A stretch of 64,000 bases of DNA from assembly GCA_013400975.1 (NCBI GenBank), contig WBMZ01011709.1:1-64000 (forward strand), written 5' to 3'. Source of the stretch: Atrichornis clamosus (taxonomy: Eukaryota; Chordata; Aves; Passeriformes; Menuridae). Under the pieces are notes generated by a model that was given only the letters and a program-made list of their open reading frames with translations, did no database searches and was not told where the DNA came from. The translations under genes were made by a program, and so were the position numbers. Shown here in pieces: positions 1 to 13,069 of this stretch; positions within the stretch are counted from its first letter, which is position 1; every line of letters starts with the position of its first letter.

Positions 1-783
1 GTGAGAGGAGGGCCTTGTACCATCGGGAGACTGACAATGCTCGCCCCAAACACCACACAAATTTTAAATCATAGCTATTGGAACACACAGCGCAGCGCAC
101 GGAAAAGTGCTCATGCCTTCACGGCCGACTGTGACCCCAATGCTGTGTTTTGGAAGCCTCCTAACATCATTGCAGCTTCCCTTTTTGCACCTGCCATCTC
201 AGCTGCCCATGCCTTATCCACGCTTAACAAACTAGGATGCTGGTTAGCCTAACAAACCAATTCAATCTCTCTTGCTCTCTCAAGATTACTGTCTGATGTG
301 GACTCTGTAAGACACGCTATGCTGCAAAACCGCACAGCTATAGATTTTTTACTTCTAGCTCATGGACATGGGTGTGAAGATTTTGATGAATTGTGCTGTA
401 TGAATCTTTCTGATTACTCACAGTCCATTCATGCAAGTATCAAAGCCTTACAAGACAATGTAGCCAAATTAAAAATAGTAGATGGAGCAGATTGGCTTAA
501 CAGCCTTTTTAAAAATTGAGGAATTACTGGGTGGAGGAAGAATATAATTAAGATGAGAATATTTGTGTTAGGGGTATTGTTAATCATGTTAGTGTGTTTG
601 CCTTGTTTAATTCAATGCATTCAAAAATTAATCAACAGATCAATAAAACAAATATTAATTGTTGAACAGAAGCGGGGAGATGTGGGGGTTCAGAATGCAG
701 ATAGCAGCAGTGATCTCTTAGCCCTGGTAAAAATTAAACCTTGGGAGAGGCTGACAGACAGCTCCTCCGAGGGAATGAGATAA
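1..783 (+). pseudogene. Endogenous retrovirus env remnant, transmembrane part
   Basis: C-terminal part of a retroviral envelope gene cut by the window edge. One frame holds the end of the surface subunit, then the heptad region with LQNRTAIDFLLLAHGHG (immunosuppressive-type segment), the CX6CC motif (CEDFDELCC, about codons 124-132) and a hydrophobic membrane anchor at about 559-621. This is the gamma-type transmembrane organisation also found in avian alpharetroviruses. In-frame stops at 250-252 (TAA) and 517-519 (TGA) break it, so it is a defective fossil. The frame continues into the LTR that begins at 681. Class is inferred from motifs only. Confidence 0.85.
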
Positions 784-1008
784 GATGGAGACTTGGGCTA
801 AGCACCGAGATTAACCGTGTTGATTAAATCAGGCAGCTAGCCTGCAGTCTGGAAACGTTTTACCTGTACGGGGAGAATGGGGATTGTGAAAGCGCTCGTG
901 TTTGTAAAAGTATATAAACCCTGTATGTCAGAAATAAAACTGGCTTTGTGTGTACCCTGTGAAGTCCATGCCCCAGTCACCGCGCCAACCAACAAGTATT
1001 TTGCCACA
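681..1008 (+). mobile_element. 3' LTR of the endogenous retrovirus
   Basis: 328 bp from TGTGGGGG to TTGCCACA, with short inverted ends TGTGG/CCACA, directly preceded by a purine tract (671-680, agcggggaga). It has a TATA box at 911-918 (tatataaa) and AATAAA at 933-938. It follows the env remnant, so this is the 3' LTR of a provirus whose body lies to the left of the window. The right-hand flank reads aacaag, and a 6-bp duplication would be expected outside the 5' LTR. Confidence 0.85.
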
Positions 1009-2563
1009 AACAAGTTTTGGCAGACATAGCTTATTTTCCTTCACAAGAATAAAGGCAAGGAAAATTCAGGTTGCACATAAAAAAACCCTCTAAAGATAAG
1101 GCTAGTGAAGTATTGGAATGTATTCCCTAGGGAATGTGTATAATATCCACCTGGAACAGTCTGGCAAATATTTCAGAAATAGTCTAGGCAAATGTTTACC
1201 AAGCACAGAGATGTGGCTTATCTCCCTTTGGAGGAGTGGGAAAGTTTTGATGGTTTCCAGAATTGTTTTCAGGCCTTTTTTTTTTCCTGAATCTCCACAC
1301 AGACCTATAGGCTGTATATAGGGCCTTCACTAACAGGGCAGAGACTGCTGTAAAGGGCTTTTTTGGGCATCCAGGCCAGGTCTGAAGTGCTCATGGACAA
1401 ACCTGGAGCAGCTGGAAGCACCCTTCTGACTGGACCTTTGCCAGCGACCACCTGTTAGTGTCTGCTGGTAGAGAAACCTAACAAAGGGAGCTGCTGAGAT
1501 TTTTCTGCCTTTCTGGGGATTAAAACCCAAGAGTTAAATTTTCAACCTCAGAATAAGATCTAATCACCACAAAAGACAGCACAAACAGAACTGTTTCATC
1601 TCTAGGAAACCGTCTTCATTTGAGAACATTTTCTAAATGTCAAGACTCATCTCCCGCTTTCAAAACCTAGTTTTCATCTCTTTCTAGCACAAAGTTCAAA
1701 CTCCTTATTGCCTATCCAATTTTCTGTGTGGCACATTCTGGTATTTTAAGATAGAGTAGAAACAAACTGGGATTACATATCATAGGAGTTATGGCTTCAA
1801 ATGCTTCAAAGGAGACAGAAAATGAGGTTGTTTTTTACTTCACTTATGATACAGTTGCAGGAGAAATTCTGTTTGCTCTTGCTTTGGACAGGCACTCCGT
1901 ATGTTGCGGTGCTGTATTCACAACCACTGCAGTAACCTCCTGAAACCACCACTCTCTGTTCCTTTTTTTTTTTTTTAAGAAAAGCTAATGAAAACAGTCT
2001 ATTCTAGTAATCAAAACCACAGGAATTAGAGATACTATGAAAGAAGTGAGAAATAACCCTGTAGAATTAATTCCAAGAAAATTAGTTATATATTCCTTCC
2101 TTTCTCTATTGCTACTGCTTGAGTGTATGACTGAGAGCAGTAAATCTTGGCAAAATCTGTGCTCTAAGTTAAATGTAGTTATAGAACTATTTTACTCACA
2201 GGAACATATAGCAGAGGTCTGAGAAAGCACAGTGAAGAAAATACATAACTAAATAAAATCACCTCAATCCGCAAAAATATGTTTTCCACACTCATGAATG
2301 TATGTGCAGTAGTTTTATGTTTTTAATGTAGAATATTACAAAATTAAAGAACTTATGTTATTATAAATATTAAATTGTTTAAATCAAATTATTAAAATGC
2401 TTTTGTAATAATTTATTCTTAAAATGATTGTTCAATCATTTTATTATTTAATCTTAAATCTTGATCAAGAGGGAAAAACCAGGAAGGTTTTAAAAAGTGC
2501 TGAATAAAGGCAGTTTAGATTAAGTATCTTTTCTAGTAATATTTATTATTTATTGAGAAGTTA
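1009..2563. other. Non-coding stretch, nothing recognised
   Basis: AT-rich sequence between two LTRs. It includes a T-tract near 1965 and a very AT-rich patch at about 2290-2460. No splice-linked coding block, RNA gene or repeat family was recognised. Confidence 0.4.
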
Positions 2564-3255
2564 TGTTGCAGTGGCCCAGCCCACCTGTGGGCCCCGCATC
2601 GACCACGGCATCCAGTGGGTGGATTTTCCCGCCCGGGACAGTGGGTCTGAGGCAAAGGATGACCCAGAGGGCAGAACTGAAGTTTAAGCCACATCCCACT
2701 GGGTGTCACCTTAGATGAAGATTCCTCCCCTATTCCAGAGACTTCTTTATGCTTCAGTTATCCATTGGACATTGCTTTTAAGATTATGTATAAGATTATT
2801 GTATATTCAATTAAGCTCTGGAAAGCTCTTCTTTATTGTTATCCCCATTGGTTTGTTTAAATTGAACCCTCCCCTGGGCTCCTGTTATTGGTTACCTGTT
2901 ACCCCGTGGCCTTTCCCTATTGGTTTATCCCCTTTGTTCCGCCCCTTTTGGCTGAACCTTATAAGTCATTGCAACTACCATTCCTTGTTTGCCTTGCTTG
3001 TGTTCTAGTTCTCCTGGCGCTTGAGTCGGGGAATAAAGTCTTGGATTGCTGCTACAAGGAGTCCTTCTTTCCTTCTTTGTCTCTGCCTGTTGCAGCTGTA
3101 ACATCCGACTGCTGTCAGCTCCTTGCAGAGGCTTGGAGCAGATTGCTCTCTAGGGAACTAACACTCGGCCGTCTAGCTGTCATTTGTTCTGCTACCAGGA
3201 CACTCGAAGCAGGTCGCCTGCTTGGCCTCCGGGTGGTCAAGCGGTCAGTGCGACA
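2564..3255 (+). mobile_element. Solo LTR with intact 6-bp target duplication
   Basis: 692 bp from TGTTGCAG to GTGCGACA, bracketed by the direct repeat AAGTTA at 2558-2563 and 3256-3261. It has several attggt (CCAAT) boxes, a TATA-like ttataag near 2960 and AATAAA at 3032-3037, in plus orientation. No internal retroviral sequence remains, so it is a recombination product. A 6-bp duplication fits ERVK/alpharetrovirus-type integrases. Confidence 0.85.
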
Positions 3256-4208
3256 AAGTTATCCTTGCTAGGCTTCTGCCTTGTTTCTGCATCACTTTTT
3301 TTATGACCACCTCAACCATCAGCACTGGTAATTAAAATACCTGCATTCTTTTGAGAAGTACAATGCAATGAAACAGACATTAAGAATTTTCATCACAGTC
3401 TTTTTAACCTGTTTAGGATTTTCTATGTACAAGTGAATAAATCATGAGCCATGTCTTACCAATTGTGAGGTATTAAGGTTGATACAGTAGGACTTCTAAT
3501 CACATAGCTAAGTTATTGCTGGGACTAAGTATCATATAGTGCTTTGTATGCAACATGGGTTGTTCAATAAAAGTTACATATTCCTCACAACAGATGTGTT
3601 AATTAGAAGAACAGGTTACTTTTAATTCAGAATTTGTTATGAAAGAGATTATTTTTCAAACAATGAAAATTTTATACCAAGGTCAGCAATGCAGTGGCAC
3701 AATTCTTAATGAAGATGTTTTTATTTTTTAATGCCTATATGCTGTTGTAGGTTTACCTTCTCATCCAAATATTTTAATATGTGGATATACAAGACCACTT
3801 GGAACAAAAAGTAAACAATTTAAACAACTATAAAATATCAACTGCGTGTAGTTAAACATGAACTCATTTTTGTGGTAGCAAGGCTGTATTTCTACTGCAA
3901 TTTCTTGATGTCATATCTGATGCAATGAACCCTAAAAGAAAAATGAAATTATTAACTTGTGTTACTATGTTTGCATTTGAAAATAATTTGATATAGCAGG
4001 AGTGGATGGGTAAATCTTTCAGTAGAGCTACTAAGTAATTCCAGTGTTTGTTTTAAGAAAAAAAAATCAAAACACATTCCTCCTTTCTGGTCAAACCATT
4101 TTCTTGAGCCAATGGCTATGAACTTGATGATCAGTAAGAGCTGCATTCTATGAAATCAGTTCCTTCTAGGTCTTATTATAAAGAGCACTTTTCTGTTTCA
4201 CCAATCAG
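3256..4208. other. Non-coding spacer
   Basis: AT-rich sequence between two LTRs. No gene, RNA or repeat recognised apart from the right copy of the AAGTTA duplication at its left edge. Confidence 0.4.
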
Positions 4209-4793
4209 TGTAGTTTAATCCCACCCATGCAGCTGCTCACCTAGGGGTGAGTAGTCACTCCCCTACCAGCAGGATTGAATGAGTAAAAGCTAGAAAACTT
4301 GTGGGTTGAGATAAAAACAGTTTAATAAGGAAAGCAAAAGCCATGCACACAAGCAAAGCAAAACAAGGAATAAATTTGCTGCTTCCCACGGGCAGGCAGA
4401 TGTTCAGCCATCCCCAGGAGAGCAGGGCCCCATCTTTGGTAATGGTTACTTGGGAAGACAAACGTCATCACTCCAAACTTCCCTCCCCCCTTCCTCCTTC
4501 TTCCCCCCACTTTATACAGTGATCATGATGTCATATGATCTGGTATGTCCCTTTGGTCAGTTTGGGTCACCTGTCCTGGCTGTGTCTCCTCCCAAACTCC
4601 CAAGTACCCCCATGTTTCTTGCCAGCGTGGCTGTATGAAAAGCAAAAACAGCCTAGGCTCTGTGTGAGACCTGCTCAGCAATAACAAAAACATCTCTGTA
4701 TTATCAACCCATGTGTACAGCACAAATTCAAAACACAGGCTCATACCAGCCACTGTGAAGAAAATGAACTCTACCCCAGCCAAAACCAGTACA
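4209..4793 (-). mobile_element. ERVL-type LTR
   Basis: About 585 bp. Read on the minus strand it begins TGTACTGGTTTTGGCTGGGG and ends GGGATTAAACTACA, with a tail resembling the gggagtgag...agcggctg...ggttaaaccacgaca end of a very common avian ERVL LTR. Internal landmarks of that family (a gaggaagggggga tract, GTTTGTCTTCCCAAGTAACC, the CTTGTTTTGCTTTGC run, TTATCTCAACCCAC) are visible. Flanks atcag and ccaac no longer match, so it is old. Family recalled from memory. Confidence 0.8.
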
Positions 4794-6274
4794 CCAACTT
4801 ATTAGGTAAAATTTGGTTTGATTAGGATTTAAGTAAATGGATAAACTATGTAAATAATTTTAGACAGATTTTAATGGACGCTCTTCTCCAGTCCCATAAC
4901 ATGTATGGTAGCCTGAATGTTTGTTGTTTTAGTTTGAAGAAAGGAAAGCCTCTGTATCATATCACATGCTCTTTTGTAGCCTCTCCTTAAGCAACAGTAA
5001 ACAAAACCAGAGATAACTATCTGAAAAATTGCAGGCTTGTAAGAAAAAAATGTTTCAAAGCCATATCATCCAGATACTTCAAAAGTTCTCTTCTATATCA
5101 AAAATTTTAAGTGAATTATAGACTTGAACACAAATGAAGTACAACCCCCCTAGAAAGAACCTTAAAAGCACATGAGTAAGATTTTCTCATTACGAGATAA
5201 ATATCTGAAAAATAACCCCTTTTAACTTGGAAATAATGATACCAGTATGCACTCAAGTTGAAGTAGTATGGCACTAAAAATGTCAGCTTCCTTAAATTAT
5301 GAATTTTTTAATCCCTTCATGAAAGTATTCTCACAGCAACATTCTTTGCTTGCCATTGAACTTTAGAGTTTGTCCATTGTGGCCGCTTCTTAAAAGGAAA
5401 AAAAAAGAAAAAAAAATTTGTTTAATAATGATATATATTTCTTTTCAGGACTGGGCAGAATTTAAGCAGATGTGTATCAAGGACTTTGGTTATTATTCTC
5501 TGCAGTTTTTTAGCATTTATAACAAGATTAAAAGCAGGAAATGGTGTCAGGATTTTAAAGTGGTGCAGTGAGTGATACAGTGAGTAGACCATCTAGCTGC
5601 AGCATTGCAATGGATTTTTGTAAACAAATTCACTGCTGTTCAGTTCTTAAGAAACAATGTGTCCCCAATGCCTAAAGCAAAAATTTTCAGTTTGGGGGAA
5701 GAATAAGACTCATTCAGTTAAAAGATTTATGACTATATGGTGTCTTTGATCTTCAGCAGGGGAAGTAGAGCTGGCAATTGTTTTTTCTCATTCTCTCTCT
5801 TCCAACACTGCTGATCATATCCAAAATATTTAATTCAATTGCAGCAGAAAAATTAATTAAGGTTGCAAATGTATTATAATATAATATAAAAGGAGCAAAT
5901 ATATTATTACTCTCATGGGTCTAAACAGGAAACTCATAGAGTTGAGTGGTTCCCTAAACAGAGTCACATGAATGAAAAAATGACAATGGTATTTGTTAAT
6001 AAGAAAAGCAAACTAACAACCCCAAAATCCAATAGAAAAACACTTTCATGTTGTGTGTAAAGCAAGTGTCATCCAGACTAGCTTCACCTTTACCTCAATG
6101 AACTAAGTACAAACTCAATCACACAATTACTTTTAGTTATCCCCTCTAGTCTGTTGACAATGATACAGTACTGAGTTGTATACTACTTGAAAATTAAAGA
6201 TGACTTGAGAAACTGAGATGGCTTCGAATATTAAATTGCAATTGTACATCACCTGTGGTATAGAGGCATAGAGT
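4794..6274. other. Non-coding spacer
   Basis: AT-rich sequence with A-tracts near 5400-5415 and a short TATAA-rich run near 5870-5890. No gene or repeat family recognised. Confidence 0.4.
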
Positions 6275-6630
6275 ATGGAAGACAGAAGACCTTACAGCAA
6301 CTTCCAGTACCTGAAGGGAGCCTGCAAAAGACCTGGAGAGGGACTTTTTATAAGGGCATGTAGTGAGGGGAAAGAGGAGGGGAACGACTTTAAAGTGAAA
6401 GAGAGCAGGCTTAGATTAGGTATTGGGAATAAAATACTTACTGTGAGGGTGATGTGGCACTGGAACTGCTTGCTCAGAGAAGCTCTGTGTGCCCCATCCC
6501 TGGAAGTGTTCAAGGCCAGGCTGGATGGGGCTCTGAGCAACCTGGTCTAGTGGAAGGTGTCCCTGTCCATGGCAAGGGATTAGAACAAGGTGATCTTTAA
6601 GGTCCCTTTCAACCTAAACTATTCTATGAC
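6275..6630 (+). mobile_element. CR1 LINE, 5'-truncated 3' end
   Basis: The 3' part of a chicken-repeat-1 LINE in plus orientation. It has the acctggagagggactttttat and actgtgagggtgatgtggcactgg segments, then ccctggaagtgttcaaggcc, and finishes in ttcaacctaaactattctatgac, the usual CR1 end with its ATTCTATGA motif. Truncation at the 5' end is normal for CR1. Confidence 0.9.
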
Positions 6631-9600
6631 TCTAACTATAATTGCATTTAAGTGTGAAATAGCATGGTTGTTTTGGCACCATATACAGGCAAATCACTAA
6701 AAACAGCTGCGTAACTACAAAAGCCAACCTTCCTTTCAATAGAGAAAAAGTGTATCAAATTATTTAAAGGCAGAAAAATCTTATGTAGCAAGATGTGTAA
6801 AATGTATAAATTCAGGTGTGAATGCTTCACAAGAGTAGTGTAAGTTTTGACAGTGTTTTGATTTGGTGCTTTTATATTTTTGCTATACGACATGATTAAC
6901 TTTCAATCTACCTATATCTACCAGTGTTTTGCAGTAAATATAGTAGTGCTGAGCCACTTCCTGAGGTGCAAGAATAATCCAGCAGTTCCTAAACATGGGG
7001 GGAGACTTTTTTCCCCCAGTTAAAACAAAGAAATCATTAAAATAAAGAACAGCTTTTAAAAAGAGTTTCAGAATTCTTGACTGGAAAATCTTAAAATTGC
7101 CCTCTCCTTCCCCCCTCAGTATTAAGAAAATCTTATTTTCCCAAAATCAACTAGATTTTGCAATAACTATTAAATTAAATATTTAGAAAAGAAGTAACTT
7201 ATTTTACCTGTTCAGCATCGATATGCACATATAATTGATGCATTTGAATTTGACCAATTTTGTGACAAGCTGTGATAGCCGAAAATAACAGATTTAGCAG
7301 TGCTACAACAGGGCTTGTGACAAGTAAAAAAGGTATCAGTAGTGGACTGTGTTGTATCAGACAAAGAAAAAAAAAGAAAACCTGTGGTCCATTTCCATTT
7401 CTGCTTTTACTTCACCTAACTTGAATTTCCTCCAAGTCCTTAGAGGTATTGAAGTTTGTAGAAGTTTGAGGGCTTATTGCAAAGAAATTAACTGCCTCTG
7501 ATTGCAGCGTACAATGAAGCAGACACATAAACCAGAAACAGACATAATTACAGAGCAGCCTATCTTGTTTCCTCCAGTTACCTAGAAGAATCTACCTACA
7601 TGGATGTCAAGCTCATGCCTTTGAAACTAAGGAAACAGAAAAAACGAGGACAGAGGCAACAAATAAATGTTGCCTGAACATGGCAGTCAAAGAAGAAAAT
7701 GTGAATCATTCCAATCTTTTACTTCATATATTGTCAGAAAATTCCAGGTAATGCAGCCAGGATAATAAAGACATTTAAAAAAAGAAGGAAAAACACTTTT
7801 AGCCAAAAGCTGATTTCTTGATATGTTCAGTGAGTCCTCCTTCTTATAAACTTTAAAAAAAATTATCAGTAAATAAGACACAAACAAAACTGAGTGTGGA
7901 AGATGCTAAACTTCAAGCTTGTATAATGCAATAAAGAAGTAGATTGAGACTAATAAAAATATTTTACAAGAACAGAATGCTTGTTATCACCTGCACAGAA
8001 TGGTACTGTTTTTTGTAGATAAAGGGTTTTTTGGCAAGAAAATATCCCATTTAGATGTAAACAGCACAGTCAGTTGCAATAAAACCAGAATTGAAATCCT
8101 GAAAAACCTCAACAGCATAAAGACAATAAATTACATAGGAAGCACACCAAAATGCTTGCTGTATCCAAACGGATTTGTAATTACACAACAAACATATGAA
8201 AAGTAGTTTCATATTTATTAATCTGGGTATTAATTACATTAACCAGAATAATAGAAATTAAAACCTGTACCTTGGAAATAGTGGCTTTTCACTGATCTTC
8301 CAATTATGGATGTGGCCTCAAAAACATGCAACAACCTGACTTATTGAGAGTGCAGTCCTGCATATCATTTCTCCACTGGACTCCTGGAATGAGACAGGAG
8401 TGGACTGTGCTTTAAACCCAGAGAAGACAACAGTTGTAGACCTGCTAGCAGAACAGGATTCCCCTTCCCAAGAGATCCAAGTGTATGTTTGCTACCTGCA
8501 GCATGCCTTGACTGCATGCACAAAAACCTGAATGAAACCCCTACTTTTTCCAGTCAGGAACACGCAAATATTTCAGTGGGGTCTGGAAGCATTAGCAATG
8601 CTGGAATTTTCCTGACTCCATCAAATCTTTGTCCTACATACAGATATGATCTTCACATTACTTGGCTACAAATTTCACTGTGTATTTGTTCCATGTGAAT
8701 TAACTGTGGTCCTTTCCTGAATGATTGCAGGATTAATTGAAGTGTGCAGTGGGAGACTAAATCACAGACTGTGTCTGCTGACAGAAAGGTTAAACTTGCC
8801 CAGCATTACTTGCTACAAGATAAAGCTATCTGTGGTTTTCTGTGAAAGCAAGGGAAGAAGCCTCATCACAGACTAGCATGCCAAAGCTCACTGCTTTTTC
8901 TGGCTCACATAAGCCATCAGAAAGATGCCCTTTGCAGAATGGAATAATCAGGGATAATGTTTTCCCTACATTCACAGCAGAAACATAATCTACTACATCA
9001 GTCTTATCCAGTTTCTTTTACATTCTTTTGCTATAGATGTCTGATATATAGAAACAGTAATGGCTTTCCTCCTAGATAAAGAACATGTTCCCTTCAATGG
9101 CCGTCATTTGAGTCCTTTCTGTTCTGGAGAGCTGTTCTTTCTATATATCTCAGTGTTCCAGCAGCTCAGATTACAGCAGCCCATGTTTTGGCATGGTTTT
9201 GTTGCTGTTATTTGAAGTCCATATGAAAACAAACTGATTCTGGGTGATTTTCTGTCTGAAAGACCAAAAATTACAGTACAAGAAAATGCACTACTTCTGT
9301 TGTCTTCAACATCGCCTTCAAAATAGGATATGTCAGCAAAATTCTGTCTAGCACCTCCTCGTATGCACAGATGGCATGAAAACTGCTAGTGATACAGCTT
9401 TGTTTCTTTCTTTCTCACTTTCTTAGCCTTGATTTTTCATCCTTGATTTACCATATCCATGTCTTTGGAAGTTTTATTGCATCAGATGGTGTTCATAGTT
9501 TTGCACTGCCATTTCTTTATTAGAGAGCTTCAAAAATACCTGCATTATGTTCCTTGTTATTATGATTTCCCTTCCATAATTACTTTTAGCTTGTCAGATG

Positions 9601-11429
9601 GCTCCCAAGACTTTCTTAAGGAAGATAGATGAGTTCATTTCTCAGGGTGTGCATTTCACTGTCTCAGTTGTGAATAGATGGATATTTGTCTACTTGAATG
9701 GATTTACCTGACCAGGTAAAAAGCCATTAATCCACGCTAAATTGTGCCTAAGCAACACCAAGTGAGGGACAGCTCACTCACTTCCTGTCTTCTCTGTGAT
9801 CACCTCTGACTTCAGATACCCTTTCCTTGCTTTTATGGAAATTTTCTAGTGCATTTCTATGAGTAGGGCCTGGCATGAACAACTTTGCTTAAGAAACAAC
9901 TTTGATTTCTTCCATCAGTTCTTCAAAGCATTCCCTTTGAGAAAACTGAGATGAGCAATGTCCCTTCAGCTTGCTCACCTTTTTCAGGCCCGTGATCACA
10001 TACTTGGCAAGGACTTGTAGCTCCTACTTCCCAAACGTCAGGATCCATCTAGGGAGACAGATTCAAAGAGGCTGACAGGGAGTCAGAGAAAGCACACAGG
10101 TCCGTATTTGATGGATTGATTCATAACCTAATCAGTCACTCATAAGTAAAACATCTGTAAAAATTCATAAAGTTCCTGTACTCCAGCTTAGACACAGTAA
10201 ACACGTCATCTGGAGAGATGACACCTTCCTGAACTTTGGCCTATATAAATCACCTCCAGTTGTGCTCAAGACTGTAAGGAAAACAAACTCATGAAAACAC
10301 ATAGACCCCCCAGTGACAAGACCCCCTTCCAGACCAGTTCTGCCTTAGAAATCAGTAACATACGACTGGTCTTGGAAGCCCCTTAAACACCACTGTTGCT
10401 TCGGAACTGTGTCTTTGCCTTAGGCAGAACAGCTAACTTTTCCAATACCACATAGATAAGGCATGTGGCTGCAACTAAAATCGTCAGATATCTTCAAATT
10501 TCTTCTAAATCTCTTTGCTTTCTTATCAAATATGAATCTGCAGGAGCCCAGTCACAATGTGTAAGGATTGTCATAACCCAGGACTGCATTAACCTCTAAA
10601 GGAGAAACTCAAAACAATCTAGATCTACAAAAATTAGAGTTTCTCATAAGTTTTATATTTATCCCAGGGTGTAGCTGCCTTAGTAAAGATGTCTAACAGA
10701 TGGACACTAAAGGAAACACATGTTGGTATATATTGAAGCTAATGAGATTCAAATTGACATCACTGGTCTTTTGATTTGATTCTATTTCTATCTCTATCTT
10801 TTTGATTTTCCTAAGCACTGTTGTAAACAAAGTATTCTTTAAAGCATAATTTTAAGAATTCCAACCAGAACAGCTTTCTATCTTTTTAGTTAAAATAGGG
10901 ATAACACAGTAATGATCCTTTCACCCAAGATAACACCAAATGATCTGCAGTCCTGTTACCCTTCTTCCTTTTTCTCCTAAGCAATTTCATTAAAGAAATT
11001 ATATCGAGTTAGTGTTTAGATATTTTCCAAGATGGTATCATAAACCAATACAGAGGTCTACTTCTCTATGTCACTAAATGAAATCTTGCAATTGCAACTT
11101 ATTTCAATCAGAAAATTATTAGAGAAGAAATAAGGCATTACAGTGTGCTGTATTTTACTGTACACTTTTGAGTTGCTTTATGTATAAAAATCTAGGGGAG
11201 GTTTTGAACATTAAGGATACCAGAGTTGCAGTCCATATCAACAGAGATGTTTCATTCTGCAAACTTCAAGCACACAATAGAGATGTTTCACCCTGTAGAT
11301 TTTGAACAGTAAGGGGCCAAAGTAGAAGCAAAACAACCACCTGTGCAGTGTTCTGTGGGAAGAGGTGCACCAGTAAGGGAGCTCATGTCAGGAATGGTCT
11401 GTGAGAATTCTTCTCCCCTCATCAACAAT
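6631..11429. other. Long non-coding stretch
   Basis: About 4.8 kb of AT-rich sequence without a splice-linked coding block. Many short open frames occur on both strands at the frequency expected by chance. No RNA gene, CR1 end or LTR boundary was recognised. ALG2 or SEC61B, the mammalian downstream neighbours of TGFBR1, are not seen. Confidence 0.4.
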
Positions 11430-12019
11430 TGTCTTAGTTTGAAAGACAGATATCTGCCAAAGAAGGTGAGAATCTTCCTGGAAGGGAAGAAATTACCCTT
11501 TCCCTCCCCCTGAATTACTGTAACTTTGGAAAATACGAGGCTTCTGAGAACAAATATGGGAAAAGGTATATTGCAGGTGTCCAGTGAAACAGCAGGGAGG
11601 AATCCCGGGCCAGCTGGGCAGATGAGCTCCCACAGCCAAAAACCACACCACTGTCTCCCCAGGCCGGAAGAGTCAGCGAGTCTCTGAGGCTCCTTCCTGG
11701 CTGCCAAGAAGCTTCCCCCCACGCCCCCTCACACACCCTTCCCTACCTCCCTTTGTGTTTTCAAAGCCATGTCAAAGGCCTAGCCAGGATGATCAGCTAT
11801 TCCTTTGTGTCTTGATCACCCACCATTTACATACGAGGCTACACCCCCTGCTTCTGCCAGCTGTTTCCCTGGTAACCAATTGGAAAAAGAAAAGAAAAAT
11901 TTCACTAAGAAACGAAAACCCACCACCATAATAATAAACTTCAGGAAGGGGAAGATCTGCTACTGGGGGATCTTCCTGACTAAAGTCTCCAAGAGCCAGG
12001 ATGTACAAAAGGCAAGACA
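11430..12019 (-). mobile_element. LTR, same family as the one at 42,013
   Basis: Left end TGTCTTAGTTTG at 11430 and about 150 bp that follow (acagatatctgcc, ctgaattactgtaa, caaatatgggaaaagg) match the element at 42013-42851. The rest is diverged and shorter, ending near caagaca at 12019. The left flank acaat recurs overlapping the right end (12017-12021), so a target duplication is possible but ambiguous. Orientation is inferred from the family. Confidence 0.65.
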
Positions 12020-13064
12020 ATCTTGAGAAATTGCAGAGAAAAATAACCTTTTTGAATTAACTAAACCAAACCAACCAACTCCTGTGGCAAATAAGTAAAA
12101 TCATATAAAGTAAGTAAGGGGTTTTTTCTTTTCTCAGACTTTGGTTTACTGGAAAAGTACTCTGAGAAACACAGCTAGCTAGCAGGCACAAACAAGTTAT
12201 ATTAAAACACTAGTGTGTGGATGCATGATCAGAATCCTCACTGGTCAGAAGTTTGTGTGGACACCACATGGACAGCTACATGGCCAGTGGCATGCAGCCA
12301 ATGAGTGTTTGAGTTAACAAGAATGCTAACAGGTATAATTAGCAGCTAGAATATTTTTAGCACCATATAGAACTTTTACTCTGTAACACGCTATGTGACT
12401 GCAATCAAGTGATTCTCTGATCCTCAAGAAGCAAGCAGAGTGTCTGTGCCTTCTTCATTGTCCCGCATCATTACAGACTCCAGCTTTCCAAGTGGCCTTC
12501 TGAGATGGAGCAGGAAATACAGCTGTGGGGAGACAGGGAGAAATGAGTGCCAGCGACTCATGATAGCAGGTAGAATTTTGCATTGAAACAGATGGGGGAA
12601 GTAAGCAAGCAAGCAAGATGGCTGCTGGAATTGGCTTTCTCCATACTACAACACTAAATACACACAAAATGCAGCACAGAAATACCAAGATAATTATTCC
12701 CAACTGAGAAGATTCACTGGATGAAAAAAGATTCAAGGTGTCATTCACCTTCCAAAAATGAGTGACATGATGTGAAAAATAGTAATACCTAAACATTTAT
12801 CAGTTGAAGCACATAGTAAAGAAGTTTCTTTAACTTGAGCCAGGTTTCAAATGGTCTAAAGAAAACATCTGTTTTTAATTTGAAGCATATAGAGTATACT
12901 GCGTTTAGCATAAATTATTTTAAAAACAATTTTAAAGTATTTTCAGCTACAGAATGCAACATCTTTGGAAGAGGAAACAACAAAACATACATCTGGCTGC
13001 AGAAAACTGCAAAAATGGCTGCAGCAACGCATCATTACAAAGGAAGAAATGATTAAGAATCTAA
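12020..13064. other. Non-coding spacer
   Basis: No gene or repeat family recognised. It contains short aagcaagcaagcaag-like runs near 12601. Confidence 0.35.
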
Positions 13065-13069
13065 ACCAT

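Noticed and set aside
4204..4798. Target duplication around the ERVL LTR at 4209-4793
   Set aside because: The 5-bp flanks (atcag and ccaac) do not match, so none can be claimed.
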